Source: Microscilla marina ATCC 23134 (GTDB taxonomy: Bacteria; Bacteroidota; Bacteroidia; Cytophagales; Microscillaceae). From it: DNA of 64,000 nucleotides. A model generated the notes under the pieces. That model saw only the letters and a program-made list of their open reading frames with translations, had not been told where the DNA came from and made no database searches. Positions 1 through 8,475 of this stretch are shown here, piece after piece. Where the stretch lies: NCBI RefSeq assembly GCF_000169175.1, contig NZ_AAWS01000005.1:186001-250000 (forward strand), read 5' to 3'. The position numbers were made by a program, and so were the translations under genes. Within the stretch, counting starts at the first letter, position 1. Each line of letters begins with the position of its first letter.

Positions 1-240
1 AGAGACTGCATGAGATATTTGAAGCTCAGAAAAAAAATAGCGGTTATGGGTATTATTAACTGAAGTTACGCAGACCTACTTATTTTGATGGTCATACAGT
101 TTTATTGCTCAATGGTTTGGCTACGCATTGCGCAACAATATAGCCATTCAACAATAGAAACAAGTGACCTTCAGAAAACTAAGTAACTTGAGTGATTAAT
201 CTAAAAACCTATTCTTTAAACTAAAAGCCCAAACCAGTAC
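1..240. repeat. Direct repeat copy 1 (240 bp, partner 565-804)
   Basis: This segment recurs 564 bp downstream with only scattered substitutions, up to the start of a terminator-like sequence (aaaagcccaaa). I see no ORF in it. The left border may lie outside the window because the match runs to base 1. The copy at 565-804 keeps the full terminator, whereas here the descending arm is lost, so this is probably a local tandem duplication of an intergenic segment. Confidence 0.85.
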
Positions 241-318
241 TCTACCCAGCTTTTAACTTCGTTGAGCTCAGCACAGTAAAACTGTAGCTTCGGTTTTTCA
301 AAAGTACCGTCATCGCCT

Positions 319-340
319 CAGCTCGTGTCTCCACGAGCTG
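319..340. repeat. Hairpin with 9-bp perfect arms
   Basis: cagctcgtg at 319-327 pairs with cacgagctg at 332-340 across a 4-nt loop. A hairpin of the same design but different sequence lies at 462-483. There is no T tract, so it is not an intrinsic terminator. Confidence 0.7.
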
Positions 341-461
341 ATCGGAACTCTGAAAAACACTATTTACAGGCGCTACGACGAGGCGATTTGTGAAGACACC
401 ATAGCCGTCAGGTTAAGCAAACAAGTGTAGAAAATTCACCCCAAAAATACCGCCACCACCT

Positions 462-483
462 CAGCGAGTGGAGACACTCGCTG
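462..483. repeat. Hairpin with 9-bp perfect arms, counterpart of 319-340
   Basis: cagcgagtg pairs with cactcgctg around the loop gaga. Compared with the hairpin at 319-340, several base pairs are exchanged while pairing is kept, so structure appears more conserved than sequence. Confidence 0.65.
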
Positions 484-564
484 ATTGAGTCACAGTCTGG
501 TCTCTTGTGAAGACACAAGCGACGGCGGAAGATATTTCATTTCACCATAGGAAAAAAGGCACTG

Positions 565-804
565 AGAGGCTGCATGAGATATTTGAAGCTCAGAAAAAAA
601 ATAGCGGTTATGGGTATTATTAACTGAAGTTACGCAGACCTACTTATTTTGATGGTTATATGGCTTTATTGCTCAATGGTTTGGCTACGCATTGCGCAAC
701 AATATAGCCATTCAACAATAGAAACAGGTGACTTTCAGAAAACTGCGTAACTTGAGTGATTAATCTAAAAACCTAATCATTAAACTAAAAGCCCAAATCA
801 GCAT
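565..804. repeat. Direct repeat copy 2 (partner 1-240)
   Basis: Second copy of the 240-bp duplication. Its right end continues into an intact rho-independent terminator (787-825). No coding potential was recognised. Confidence 0.85.
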
Positions 805-825
805 AACTGGTTTGGGCTTTTTTTT
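787..825 (+). terminator. Intrinsic terminator
   Basis: aaaagcccaaa (787-797) pairs with tttgggctttt (811-821) and is followed by an uninterrupted T run. It would end plus-strand transcripts from a gene left of the window. Confidence 0.8.
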
Positions 826-947
826 AGCATATTGGCAAACATATAAGCACACAAATAGGTGTACATAATACCAAATTGTTGCCATTACTTGTACACTAAA
901 TTCTTTGTCTACATCTAAAAACCATCAACAAGCTTGTCTCCTCCTCT

Positions 948-1018
948 TGGTCTTAAGCGCAGCTGACCAAGAGAGCGGGTAACGATAGCGAAGAACTTGG
1001 TCGGCTGTGTTAAGACCA
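948..1018. repeat. Long imperfect inverted repeat downstream of the receiver-reductase gene
   Basis: Arms of about 24 nt at 948-971 and 996-1018 are nearly perfect reverse complements (tggtcttaa with ttaagacca, gaccaag with cttggtc). The left arm can also form its own 9-bp hairpin at 944-973. It lies about 50 bp past the minus-strand stop at 1071, where an RNA 3' end would be expected, but it lacks a T tract. Confidence 0.6.
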
Positions 1019-1070
1019 CTACAAGTGAGTTTGTATAGGTTTTCAATCAGACTTGGTATAAGACTATAAA

Positions 1071-2738
1071 TCAGTTTTCAGCAAGGTACTCATGCACAAA
1101 TTTGATCGCCATAGCCCCTTCGCCTACTGCCGATGCTACCCGGTTCATAGCCCCGGCGCGCACATCGCCAGCGGCAAATATGCCAGGCACGCTGGTTTCG
1201 AGCAAAAAAGGCTCACGTTGTGGTATCCAGGCTTTGTGAAACTCATGGTACTTGAGCAATTCGCGTCCGGTTTCTAAAAAACCCCGTTGATTGCGCAATA
1301 CCTCTAAGTCTATCCACTCGGTATAAGGTTTGGCGCCAATAAAAATAAACAAAGCCCCCGCCTCACGTTCTTCCTCAGCTTTGGTTTGGGTATTTTGCAA
1401 TACTACCTGCTGAAGGTGGTCGCTCCCCTTGGCAGCTGTGATAGTGGTGTAGGGCAACAAGGTAATATTTTCGGTGCCTGCTATTTGGTCTATCAGGTAT
1501 TGCGACATGCTGATGCTGAGGTCGGGTCTGCGAACAACAATGTATACGTGATTGGCAAATTTTGCCAAATACATAGCACCCTGTCCGGCAGAGTTTCCAC
1601 CGCCTACTATATATACATCTTTGTTGCGGCAGGCGGCAGCTTCAGTAGTAGCAGCCCCATAGTAAATGCCTGCTCCAGTAAAGTCATTCATTCCGGGAGC
1701 TTCCAGTTTTCGGTAGTCTACCCCGGTAGTCACTATTACCGCACGGGTATGAATGGTTTTGCCATCGTCTAAAGTGATAATTTTGTAATTATCTTTGGTC
1801 TCTATATTATTCACCTGCACTGGAGACAAAAACTCAATGCCAAAGCGAGTAGCTTGAGTAATGGCGCGCCGCGACAAGTCCTGCCCGCTTAAGCCCGACG
1901 GAAAACCCAGGTAGTTTTCAATACGAGAGCTGGTACCTGCTTGTCCACCGGGTGCCCTCCGCTCTATCAACAGGGTTTTTAATCCTTCCGACCCTCCATA
2001 TACCGCTGCCGACAATCCCGCAGGCCCGGCACCTATAATGGCTACATCGTACATAGTGTCAGAGGCTTGCGACTTATGCCCTGTTTTGGTGCCGATGTCA
2101 ATCAGGCTGGGGTTCGTTAACACTTCACCGTCTTCAAAAAATACCGCAGGCAAATTTTTATAATCAATATTGTTCAGGGTAGCCAGTTGCTGGGCTTCTT
2201 CACTTTGTTCAATGTCTAACCATTGGTAAGGCACCAGATTTCCTGCCAGGAAATCTTTGATTTGGTGCGACTTGGGCGAAAACTGATAACCCAAAATTCG
2301 TATGCCATTAAACCCAGGTTTATAATTCATTTGCCAAACATCGAGCAAGTCTTGTATTACTGGAAACAGTTTTTCTTCGGGTGGATTCCAGGGTTTGGTA
2401 ATGTAGTAGTCGAGTTGTACATCGTTGATGCCTTTGATCGCAGCCTCTATGTCCGAGTAGGCGGTCACCAATACCCTTTTTGCTTCCGGAAAAACCTCTA
2501 CCGCCTGCTCCAGGTATTCTACCCCCAGCATTTCGGGCATGCGTTGGTCAGATAAAAATAAGGCAACTACTTCGTTTTTATTTTTTAATTCCTGCAAAGT
2601 TTCCAATGCTTCTTTTACTGAGGTAGTACTCATTACCTTGTACTCCTTCCGGTACTGTTTTCTTAGGTCACGTTGCAGTGCGCTCAACACCTGTGGTTCG
2701 TCGTCTACTGCAAAAATGATGGGTTTCTTCTTACTCAT
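1071..2738 (-). CDS. Response regulator fused to a thioredoxin-reductase-like FAD oxidoreductase
   Basis: 555 aa with three parts. Residues about 6-130 are a CheY-type receiver with acidic pocket D12/D13, phospho-acceptor D64 (LSDQRMP), T92 and K115. Residues about 145-215 resemble a glutaredoxin/thioredoxin fold without a CxxC. Residues about 229-555 are a pyridine-nucleotide disulfide oxidoreductase with FAD motif GAGPAG (236-241), NAD(P) motif GGGNSAG (379-385) and the C-terminal AAGD FAD motif. The catalytic CxxC of bacterial TrxR, expected near 361-370, is absent (GAATTEAAAC), so it cannot reduce thioredoxin by the standard mechanism; NAD(P)H oxidase-like or sensory use is possible. It lies 158 bp downstream of the histidine kinase at 2897 on the same strand, the likely phosphodonor. 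Such fusions are known in bacteria, but their function is poorly defined. Confidence 0.9.
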   Translation of the reverse strand: MSKKKPIIFAVDDEPQVLSALQRDLRKQYRKEYKVMSTTSVKEALETLQELKNKNEVVALFLSDQRMPEMLGVEYLEQAVEVFPEAKRVLVTAYSDIEAAIKGINDVQLDYYITKPWNPPEEKLFPVIQDLLDVWQMNYKPGFNGIRILGYQFSPKSHQIKDFLAGNLVPYQWLDIEQSEEAQQLATLNNIDYKNLPAVFFEDGEVLTNPSLIDIGTKTGHKSQASDTMYDVAIIGAGPAGLSAAVYGGSEGLKTLLIERRAPGGQAGTSSRIENYLGFPSGLSGQDLSRRAITQATRFGIEFLSPVQVNNIETKDNYKIITLDDGKTIHTRAVIVTTGVDYRKLEAPGMNDFTGAGIYYGAATTEAAACRNKDVYIVGGGNSAGQGAMYLAKFANHVYIVVRRPDLSISMSQYLIDQIAGTENITLLPYTTITAAKGSDHLQQVVLQNTQTKAEEEREAGALFIFIGAKPYTEWIDLEVLRNQRGFLETGRELLKYHEFHKAWIPQREPFLLETSVPGIFAAGDVRAGAMNRVASAVGEGAMAIKFVHEYLAEN

Positions 2739-2797
2739 TCTATCTATGCTTTATCTTAATTCTAATGGTTCTTGCTTTTAGTCTACAGAACCCTGAC

Positions 2798-2880
2798 AAG
2801 GTTCTAGGTACACCCTGTTCAATAGGCAACTAACAAATTCATAGTGTGTTTATTTTCAGTGGTTTATGAATTTTTTAGTT
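2798..2880. repeat. Intergenic repeat containing a 53-nt hairpin (family E, copy 1)
   Basis: Bases 2828-2880 form an inverted repeat (aactaacaaattcat with atgaattttttagtt). The same 53-nt unit occurs at 23790-23842 and 57326-57378, here in reverse orientation. The flank 2798-2843 also matches 46983-47027. It lies between the kinase and receiver-reductase genes, so it may influence their shared transcript. Confidence 0.8.
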
Positions 2881-2896
2881 AAAAGCCATCCACTAT

Positions 2897-4294
2897 TTAT
2901 ATATTTCGTGAAAAACACACCATAAATTGAGTGCGCCCAGGAACAGACTCTACCCTGATTTCAGCCTGGTGTTGGCGCACAATCCGTTGCACCATATCTA
3001 GCCCCATGCCAGAGCCTTTACCCATTGCTTTAGTAGTAAAAAACGGGTCGAATATTTTACCTAAAACGTCTTCGGGTATGCCCGTGCCATTGTCAATGAT
3101 ATAGACACGCAAGTAGTCATCGTCGAAATCGGCCGCTATTTCCAGGGTGCCCCCTTCAGGCATAGCATCTATGGCGTTGTCCATCAAGTTGGTCCATACC
3201 TGATTCAGTTCACTTACAAATACTTTTACTTGAGGCATCCCTTTCGGGAAATTTTCTTTAAGAGCAATTTGTTGTTTTTTAATCTTATGCCCCAAAATAG
3301 TCAGTGTATTACGAATGCCCTCCCGTACATCAGCCATTTGCTGTTCGGGGGCTTGGTCCATATGGGTGTACGACTTCACCGAAGTTACCAGCTTGGCAAT
3401 GCGCGAAGAGGCCTCTTCTATTTCAGTCACCAGTTTTTCGGTACTTAACACACTTCTTATCCAATTTGCCACCGGAGGAAAATGTTCGTCAGGTACGTGC
3501 ACATACATTTGCTCTAGCATGTCTATATCGCAATTAAATTCGGCGAGCGTTTCGGCTATTTCGCTGCCATCATCTATGCCATGCTCTTCCAGCCAGTCGG
3601 TAAGTTCATCTTCCAGATCGGTTTTCTCCATCAGGCTCATATCAGTGCGAGGACCTGCACCAGCTTTGGCAAACAACAAGTCATTGACTGCATCTACTTG
3701 CGCAGATTTCATTCTTATACACATGACCTTTTTAAAGTTGTCGGGCTGTAGTTGAAGCTGCCGCTTAAGCTCTGCGGCACTGCGTACTACTGCCGACGCA
3801 GGGTTATTGAGTTCATGTGCCAGGCCTGCCGAAATCTTACCCAAGGCAATCATACGACCGTTTTGTTCTTGTTGTTTGGTAAAGCTACGTACCCGGTTGG
3901 TCATGGTGTGCACCAGCATTTCGGTAAGCTCGTAGTGGTCGCGAATCATTTCTTTGAAAAATTCTTTGGGCAACGACATAATGGTGGTGTTTTTAGATGT
4001 AATGCCAAAGCCATTGGCGGTAGTGCCCCGCGAAAAAGGTAAAATACCGCTCACCTCGCCTTTGCTTGCCTGGGCTACCTCTCTAAATTGCCCGGCTTGC
4101 TCGGCTCTAAACGAAATTTTGCCCTCTAATATAAAATGGGTATGCTCTATAGGGTCACCTTTTTTAAAAAACTCCCCTCCATCGGGCAATTCTACCACGG
4201 TAGAGTGGTCAATAAGCCACTGTAGTTGGTGGTCGGGTATGTGGGCAAATGTGGCTAGTTGGCTGAGGTCGGCTACTGATATAACTTTAGACAT
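2897..4294 (-). CDS. Histidine kinase with N-terminal cyclic-nucleotide-binding domain
   Basis: 465 aa, no membrane segment, so probably cytoplasmic. Residues about 14-130 form a cNMP-binding (Crp-type) beta barrel (EFFKKGDPIEH, FILEGKISF). A dimerisation helix follows with phospho-acceptor H160 (SAGLAHELNNP). The C-terminal ATPase domain shows the N box (MDNAIDAMPEGG), G1 (DNGTGIPED), F box (FDPFFTTK) and G2 (GKGSGMGLDM). It precedes the receiver-reductase at 1071 in the same direction, so the two probably form a two-component system sensing a nucleotide or redox cue. The ligand is unknown. ATG at 4294 is the first good start; the upstream region carries a MITE. Confidence 0.9.
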   Translation of the reverse strand: MSKVISVADLSQLATFAHIPDHQLQWLIDHSTVVELPDGGEFFKKGDPIEHTHFILEGKISFRAEQAGQFREVAQASKGEVSGILPFSRGTTANGFGITSKNTTIMSLPKEFFKEMIRDHYELTEMLVHTMTNRVRSFTKQQEQNGRMIALGKISAGLAHELNNPASAVVRSAAELKRQLQLQPDNFKKVMCIRMKSAQVDAVNDLLFAKAGAGPRTDMSLMEKTDLEDELTDWLEEHGIDDGSEIAETLAEFNCDIDMLEQMYVHVPDEHFPPVANWIRSVLSTEKLVTEIEEASSRIAKLVTSVKSYTHMDQAPEQQMADVREGIRNTLTILGHKIKKQQIALKENFPKGMPQVKVFVSELNQVWTNLMDNAIDAMPEGGTLEIAADFDDDYLRVYIIDNGTGIPEDVLGKIFDPFFTTKAMGKGSGMGLDMVQRIVRQHQAEIRVESVPGRTQFMVCFSRNI

Positions 4295-4517
4295 GGGTGG
4301 TTTGTAATAAGATATAGTTTGGGTGAATTGTTCACCTAAAACTACATAGATATTTGTTAAGAAAAAAGCTTGGTTGTCATACGAGGTAAACTACTATTTT
4401 CAATAAAAAATTACGATGTATGTTTAACTACCATCCAGAGAGGAGGTATACTACCATTATAATCCTGAATTTATTTACTTGCGTCACTGTTAAGTACTAC
4501 TAAAATAATTACACTTA

Positions 4518-4676
4518 GTGATCTTTCATAAATAATTTGAGCCATTAAAGTGTATCTATTGCCCTCATTCTTCTCAAAAAAAAAGCCTCATACCTTTGGC
4601 TATGCACCGTTTTTTTTGAATTGTCTGAGAACAATATATTTTCTTAAATTGGCACATCTTATTTTTTCCAGATCAC
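4518..4676. mobile_element. MITE family A, copy 1 (159 bp, TTA flanks)
   Basis: The element begins GTGATCT and ends AGATCAC, with about 26-bp imperfect terminal inverted repeats, and is flanked by TTA at 4515-4517 and 4677-4679. Other copies of exactly 159 bp are at 10451-10609 and, interrupted, at 47357-47865. Inside is a long A-tract/T-tract hairpin (caaaaaaaaagcc with gttttttttgaa). It encodes no transposase, so it is a non-autonomous miniature element. The TA or TTA duplication would fit mobilisation by an IS630-like transposase (inference). It sits about 56 bp upstream of the toxin start codon at 4735. Confidence 0.85.
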
Positions 4677-4734
4677 TTATTAATAGAGGAGTACACTCAT
4701 TAATCCATCTAAAACCACAAAATACCTGTTAACA

Positions 4735-7716
4735 ATGCATAAAAATCAAAGTAACGAGGCGCAAGAACAAAGTACCCCTCCACAGATTGTTCAACAAAAA
4801 AAAGCACCTGGGGCAAAACAAACCAAAGAAAGTGGCAAGCTACCCATTCAGGCAAAGCAGCAAGTTGTACAGCGAAAAGATAAAACACCACCACCCATTC
4901 AGGCAAAACAACGCCCGGTACAACGTCAAACCGGAGGAGTAAACGAAGCACAGGTAAAAGCCAATGTAAGTAGCCTCACGGGTACCGATGTTTCGGACGC
5001 CCAGGTACATTATAACTCAAGCCTGCCCACCCAAATGAAGGCCGAAGCTACTGCTCAAGGCAATCAGGTACACCTGGCTCCGGGCAAAGAGCGTCACCTG
5101 GGGCATGAACTTACCCACGTAGCCCAACAAAAACAAGGGCGGGTGCAACCCACCATTCAGGCAAACAATGGGGTAGGCATTAACAACGACCCCAAACTAG
5201 AAAAAGAAGCAGATGATGTAGGAGCTAAAGCCATGCAAATGAAAAGCAATGTTGATGCTCCGGTTCAGCGGGCGTCTGGCGGCAACAGCTCTGAATCTCC
5301 CATGCAGTTTAACCTGGGCGCCTACGCCATGTCAGGGCAAGGTTCTGGTATGTTGGGCAACCTTTTTGGCACCAGTACTTTTCAAGAGATTAGTACTAAA
5401 CTGGGCGCTTATCAGGCGTCTGCCAACCAATCAGAAAAAGACCAGCTGCTCAAACAGATCAAGCAACTGTCAGAAAAATGGCTTAAAGACAATCAAAAAG
5501 CCCACTCTGCCAATGCCAATACCAAAAGAGACAGCATACGAGGCTTACTTGCCCTGGTAAACGAAGAGATGGCGTCAAGAAATGATGACGCAAAATACTT
5601 TAAAGAAGCCAAAAAGTTTGAGCATAACTTAGGACTTTACCTTTTTAATCACGGAGGTGCTCAAGCAGCAGTCACTACTGCGCTCAACAAAATGAGTGAA
5701 GTCATGGGAGTGGAAGCTGACAATTCATTGGCAGGAAATATTTTTGGAGGGAATAATGCCAAATATGCCGGCAATGTAGGCAACGATGTAAACCGGGTAA
5801 TGGAAGTAGTTAACCAAGGCAATCTTCGTGAAAAACTCACCGCGTTTTATAATGCTTCGCTAGGACCATTTAAAAATATGGTGACTGAGCACATCAAACT
5901 CACTGGGAGCATGGACGGACAAAACTGGCAACAGGCCAGGCAGTCTTTGGGCAACAAAGGCATTGCAGACGAAGGCATTGATAACATCGAAGCCCGTAAA
6001 AATCAAATAGAAGATTACCCCAATCAGCTTGGCTGGGGCGCTTTAGGGCTTTTGGGGCACCAGGAAAAAATGCAGGATTTGTATACGGCTGCTGCCGACC
6101 CTTATGTAAGGGGCAAGGACGATGCGCTAAAGAAAGGACAAAAAGGAATATTTGAAAAAGAAGGTCGGGCTGAAGCCTTTGACCTGGGTACTTTTTCGCC
6201 GGAGGCTTTCAATTTTAATTTTGATCAATTTGGCTTTCGCCCGGAAGACTTACAAGGAGATCCCAATGGTATGCTGGGCAATGCCTTGAATACCAGTACT
6301 TTTGCCAAAATACAAACTGCTTTGGCAGGCTTTACCAATGCTGTCAATAGCAACGATAAGTTGAGAAATTATAAAACAATGAAAAACTTGAGCTGGAAAT
6401 GGCTCAAAGATCACCAAGGACAAGAAGAAGTTGATGTTCAGACCAAACGCCAAAGCATAGAGGCTTTGCAGAGAGAGTTAAATAAGGTATACAGTGGGAG
6501 CACCCGCAAGGCGAGCGATTTGACCAATGCCAAAGGTTTTAGTGCAGAACTGAGCGATCGGGAAAAGTTGTTTATTCAAGAGCAAAACCCTTCGTATGAA
6601 AAAGATACGATGTTTGGAGGATATTTTTCGAGGCTCATGGGAATCGATACTTATGAACAAGACAAGGAGTTGCCCTGGGAAGAGGGGGGAACCAGGTTTA
6701 ACCCCAACCTTAAAAACAGTTGGATGAAAAAAGCGGTCAAAGAATTGAAAATGCCAGTAGTAGCCGGGCCTTCAGGCACCACCGACCGTATGCTTACTGC
6801 CTTAAATTTTCTAGGGTTATCGGCACAGGCCGAAAACTTTCGTTTAGGTCTGTTGGGTTGGATGCTTACCAGTAACGACCATAGCTTTCATGAGATTATG
6901 TCGGTGTCCAAATCGTTTGGGCTAGAGTACGAAGAAGGCCCTTATGCTTACCACAAAATATCCCCGCTTACTATTCAACAAATTAGAGCAAATGTTTGTG
7001 AAAATGGGATGTTTCCCGATGAGATTGTATATGATGGACATCGGGCAGATTTTGCTTTAGTACAAAATGAATTAATTGACCCCTGGACTGCTTATGGTAC
7101 ACTGGCACCAGACTTACAACAACGCTTAAGTCCTGCCGCAGCGGCAGCTATCAGGTTGTATACTGGTGGAGGGTATCTGGTGCAAAATCCAGCAAAAGAA
7201 AGTGGTGATTTGGTGGCTAAACAAAAAATAAAACACCAGGTAGAAAATAAGCCTGAATTGCTACACCTTAAAAATGATTATGAAGCAGGCAATGTAAGTT
7301 TAAGTGAGTTGTTGAAAGAAGGGAAAACACATAATGCCATGTTGTACAATGCGTTAAGAGATTTGCCAGATCACGTTGGCAGTGTATATCGGGGGCAAGG
7401 TAGTTTGCCTTGGGATACTTTTACAGTAGGGCAAACCAAAACCCTGCATAAATTTACCAGTACAACCAAAACCCTGGATCGTACATATCCTTTTATGCAG
7501 ACAGGGCGCATTACTACTCCTGTACTTATAGAAATGCAGGTAAATACGGGTAAAGATGTTTCTTCTATTTCGAGGTACCAAGCAGAAGAAGAAGTTTTGT
7601 TGCAACCTGGTACTACTTTCACGGTAACAGCGGTTACTCCTGGCGTGAATGATAACCGAGACAATGTACCCAATGACAAACGCCCATATACAAGGGTAGT
7701 AATGACCCAAAACTAA
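4735..7716 (+). CDS. DUF4157 (eCIS-core) protein with C-terminal ADP-ribosyltransferase domain
   Basis: 993 aa, no signal peptide. N-terminal low-complexity Q/K segments repeat PIQAK and PVQR. Residues about 72-170 are a DUF4157 domain with zinc-protease-like HELTH at 124-128 and LEKEAD near 155-160. Two related helical segments (about 205-285 and 512-590, both with GMLGN, STF, KWLKD and TKR.SI) form an internal duplication. Residues about 690-760 (TSNDHSFHEIM) are unassigned. The last 120 residues match the R-S-E class of ADP-ribosyltransferases: R886 in VYRGQ, the FTSTTK strand at about 908-913, and the ExE motif E951-E953 in QAEEEVLL. DUF4157 proteins are typically cargo or associates of extracellular contractile injection systems, so this is probably a delivered NAD-dependent toxin. 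No injection-system genes are in the window. The 99-aa gene 32 bp downstream may be its partner. Confidence 0.88.
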   Translation: MHKNQSNEAQEQSTPPQIVQQKKAPGAKQTKESGKLPIQAKQQVVQRKDKTPPPIQAKQRPVQRQTGGVNEAQVKANVSSLTGTDVSDAQVHYNSSLPTQMKAEATAQGNQVHLAPGKERHLGHELTHVAQQKQGRVQPTIQANNGVGINNDPKLEKEADDVGAKAMQMKSNVDAPVQRASGGNSSESPMQFNLGAYAMSGQGSGMLGNLFGTSTFQEISTKLGAYQASANQSEKDQLLKQIKQLSEKWLKDNQKAHSANANTKRDSIRGLLALVNEEMASRNDDAKYFKEAKKFEHNLGLYLFNHGGAQAAVTTALNKMSEVMGVEADNSLAGNIFGGNNAKYAGNVGNDVNRVMEVVNQGNLREKLTAFYNASLGPFKNMVTEHIKLTGSMDGQNWQQARQSLGNKGIADEGIDNIEARKNQIEDYPNQLGWGALGLLGHQEKMQDLYTAAADPYVRGKDDALKKGQKGIFEKEGRAEAFDLGTFSPEAFNFNFDQFGFRPEDLQGDPNGMLGNALNTSTFAKIQTALAGFTNAVNSNDKLRNYKTMKNLSWKWLKDHQGQEEVDVQTKRQSIEALQRELNKVYSGSTRKASDLTNAKGFSAELSDREKLFIQEQNPSYEKDTMFGGYFSRLMGIDTYEQDKELPWEEGGTRFNPNLKNSWMKKAVKELKMPVVAGPSGTTDRMLTALNFLGLSAQAENFRLGLLGWMLTSNDHSFHEIMSVSKSFGLEYEEGPYAYHKISPLTIQQIRANVCENGMFPDEIVYDGHRADFALVQNELIDPWTAYGTLAPDLQQRLSPAAAAAIRLYTGGGYLVQNPAKESGDLVAKQKIKHQVENKPELLHLKNDYEAGNVSLSELLKEGKTHNAMLYNALRDLPDHVGSVYRGQGSLPWDTFTVGQTKTLHKFTSTTKTLDRTYPFMQTGRITTPVLIEMQVNTGKDVSSISRYQAEEEVLLQPGTTFTVTAVTPGVNDNRDNVPNDKRPYTRVVMTQN

Positions 7717-7748
7717 ATAATCAGCCACATCATATCAGATACAAAATA

Positions 7749-8048
7749 ATGAAAGACCACAATCAACCCCAGTATTGTAGCCATTGCCAACAAGCCATTG
7801 ACCTTAGTGGCCGTTATCCTCGTCGCATTTGCAACGATTGTTATCAATTATTGACAGATAAAGAAGGGCGTGCCATTGCGTACGTCAACGACGATTTTTC
7901 GGACAGTGTGCAAGGGTTTTATACAGATGTAAACCCGCCAGTTCCTTACGACTCCCTGACCTGCTATATCAACGAAAGTGCATTTCGGGCAGAAGAAGGG
8001 CGCTTTGGGGGCGTAGTAGTGCAACATTTGCCAGGTGTTAGGAAATAA
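7749..8048 (+). CDS. Small double-CxxC protein downstream of the toxin; candidate immunity or accessory protein
   Basis: 99 aa, unrecognised family. Two CxxC pairs (C10-C13 and C28-C31) suggest a zinc ribbon at the N-terminus. The remainder (about 40-99) is acidic and aromatic (NDDFSDSVQGFY). It starts 32 bp after the ADP-ribosyltransferase gene and reads in the same direction, so co-transcription is likely. Toxin genes of this type are often followed by a small neutralising or chaperone gene, which is the only basis for suggesting that role. Its stop codon (8046-8048) is the first three bases of the target duplication of the MITE at 8054. Confidence 0.65.
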   Translation: MKDHNQPQYCSHCQQAIDLSGRYPRRICNDCYQLLTDKEGRAIAYVNDDFSDSVQGFYTDVNPPVPYDSLTCYINESAFRAEEGRFGGVVVQHLPGVRK

Positions 8049-8053
8049 CTTAA

Positions 8054-8392
8054 CTGACCTTTCGCAGGTCAAAAATTTGTTTTCTGTGAAAAAATACCAC
8101 TCAGCAAAATATGCTAATAAAAAGCAATAATTCGAGTATCTGTGAGCCATTACTTTTTTCTACAGGTAAAAAAGTAATCAAAAAACCCGCAGCTGTAGTT
8201 TGTTTCGCCTAAATCTGTTGCACTACGCCGAAACAGCTCAAACTCGCTTCGCTCAAACAGTGATCTGTTTTTACGGCTTCGTTTCACAGATTCTTAACGG
8301 CAACAAACTAAGGCTGAATCCAGCTGACGCAACCTTAGTCCTAAACTGTATTTTTTTGCTTAAAAACAAAAATACGTACTGCGAAAGGTCAC
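8054..8392. mobile_element. MITE family B, copy 1 (about 339 bp)
   Basis: Terminal inverted repeats TGACCTTTCGCAG / CTGCGAAAGGTCA flank a non-coding core that is also found at 47487-47829. Flanking TAACTTAA at 8046-8053 and 8393-8400 is the target duplication (7 or 8 bp). The core has shared blocks such as cccgcagctgta and acgccgaaacagctcaaa. No transposase ORF is present. The insertion lies immediately after the 99-aa gene, between it and its terminator. Confidence 0.85.
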
Positions 8393-8475
8393 TAACTTAA
8401 GTTGCTTACCTTGTTATAAACCCAATAATGTATACTACCAGAGCTTAGGTGATGGTATGGCTGTTTTCATAAATT

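Noticed and set aside
4550..4732. 60-codon plus-strand ORF in front of the toxin gene
   Set aside because: It lies almost wholly within MITE A copy 1 and has no recognisable features.
8200..8400. 66-codon ORF
   Set aside because: It is inside MITE B copy 1; the second copy of the element does not preserve the frame.
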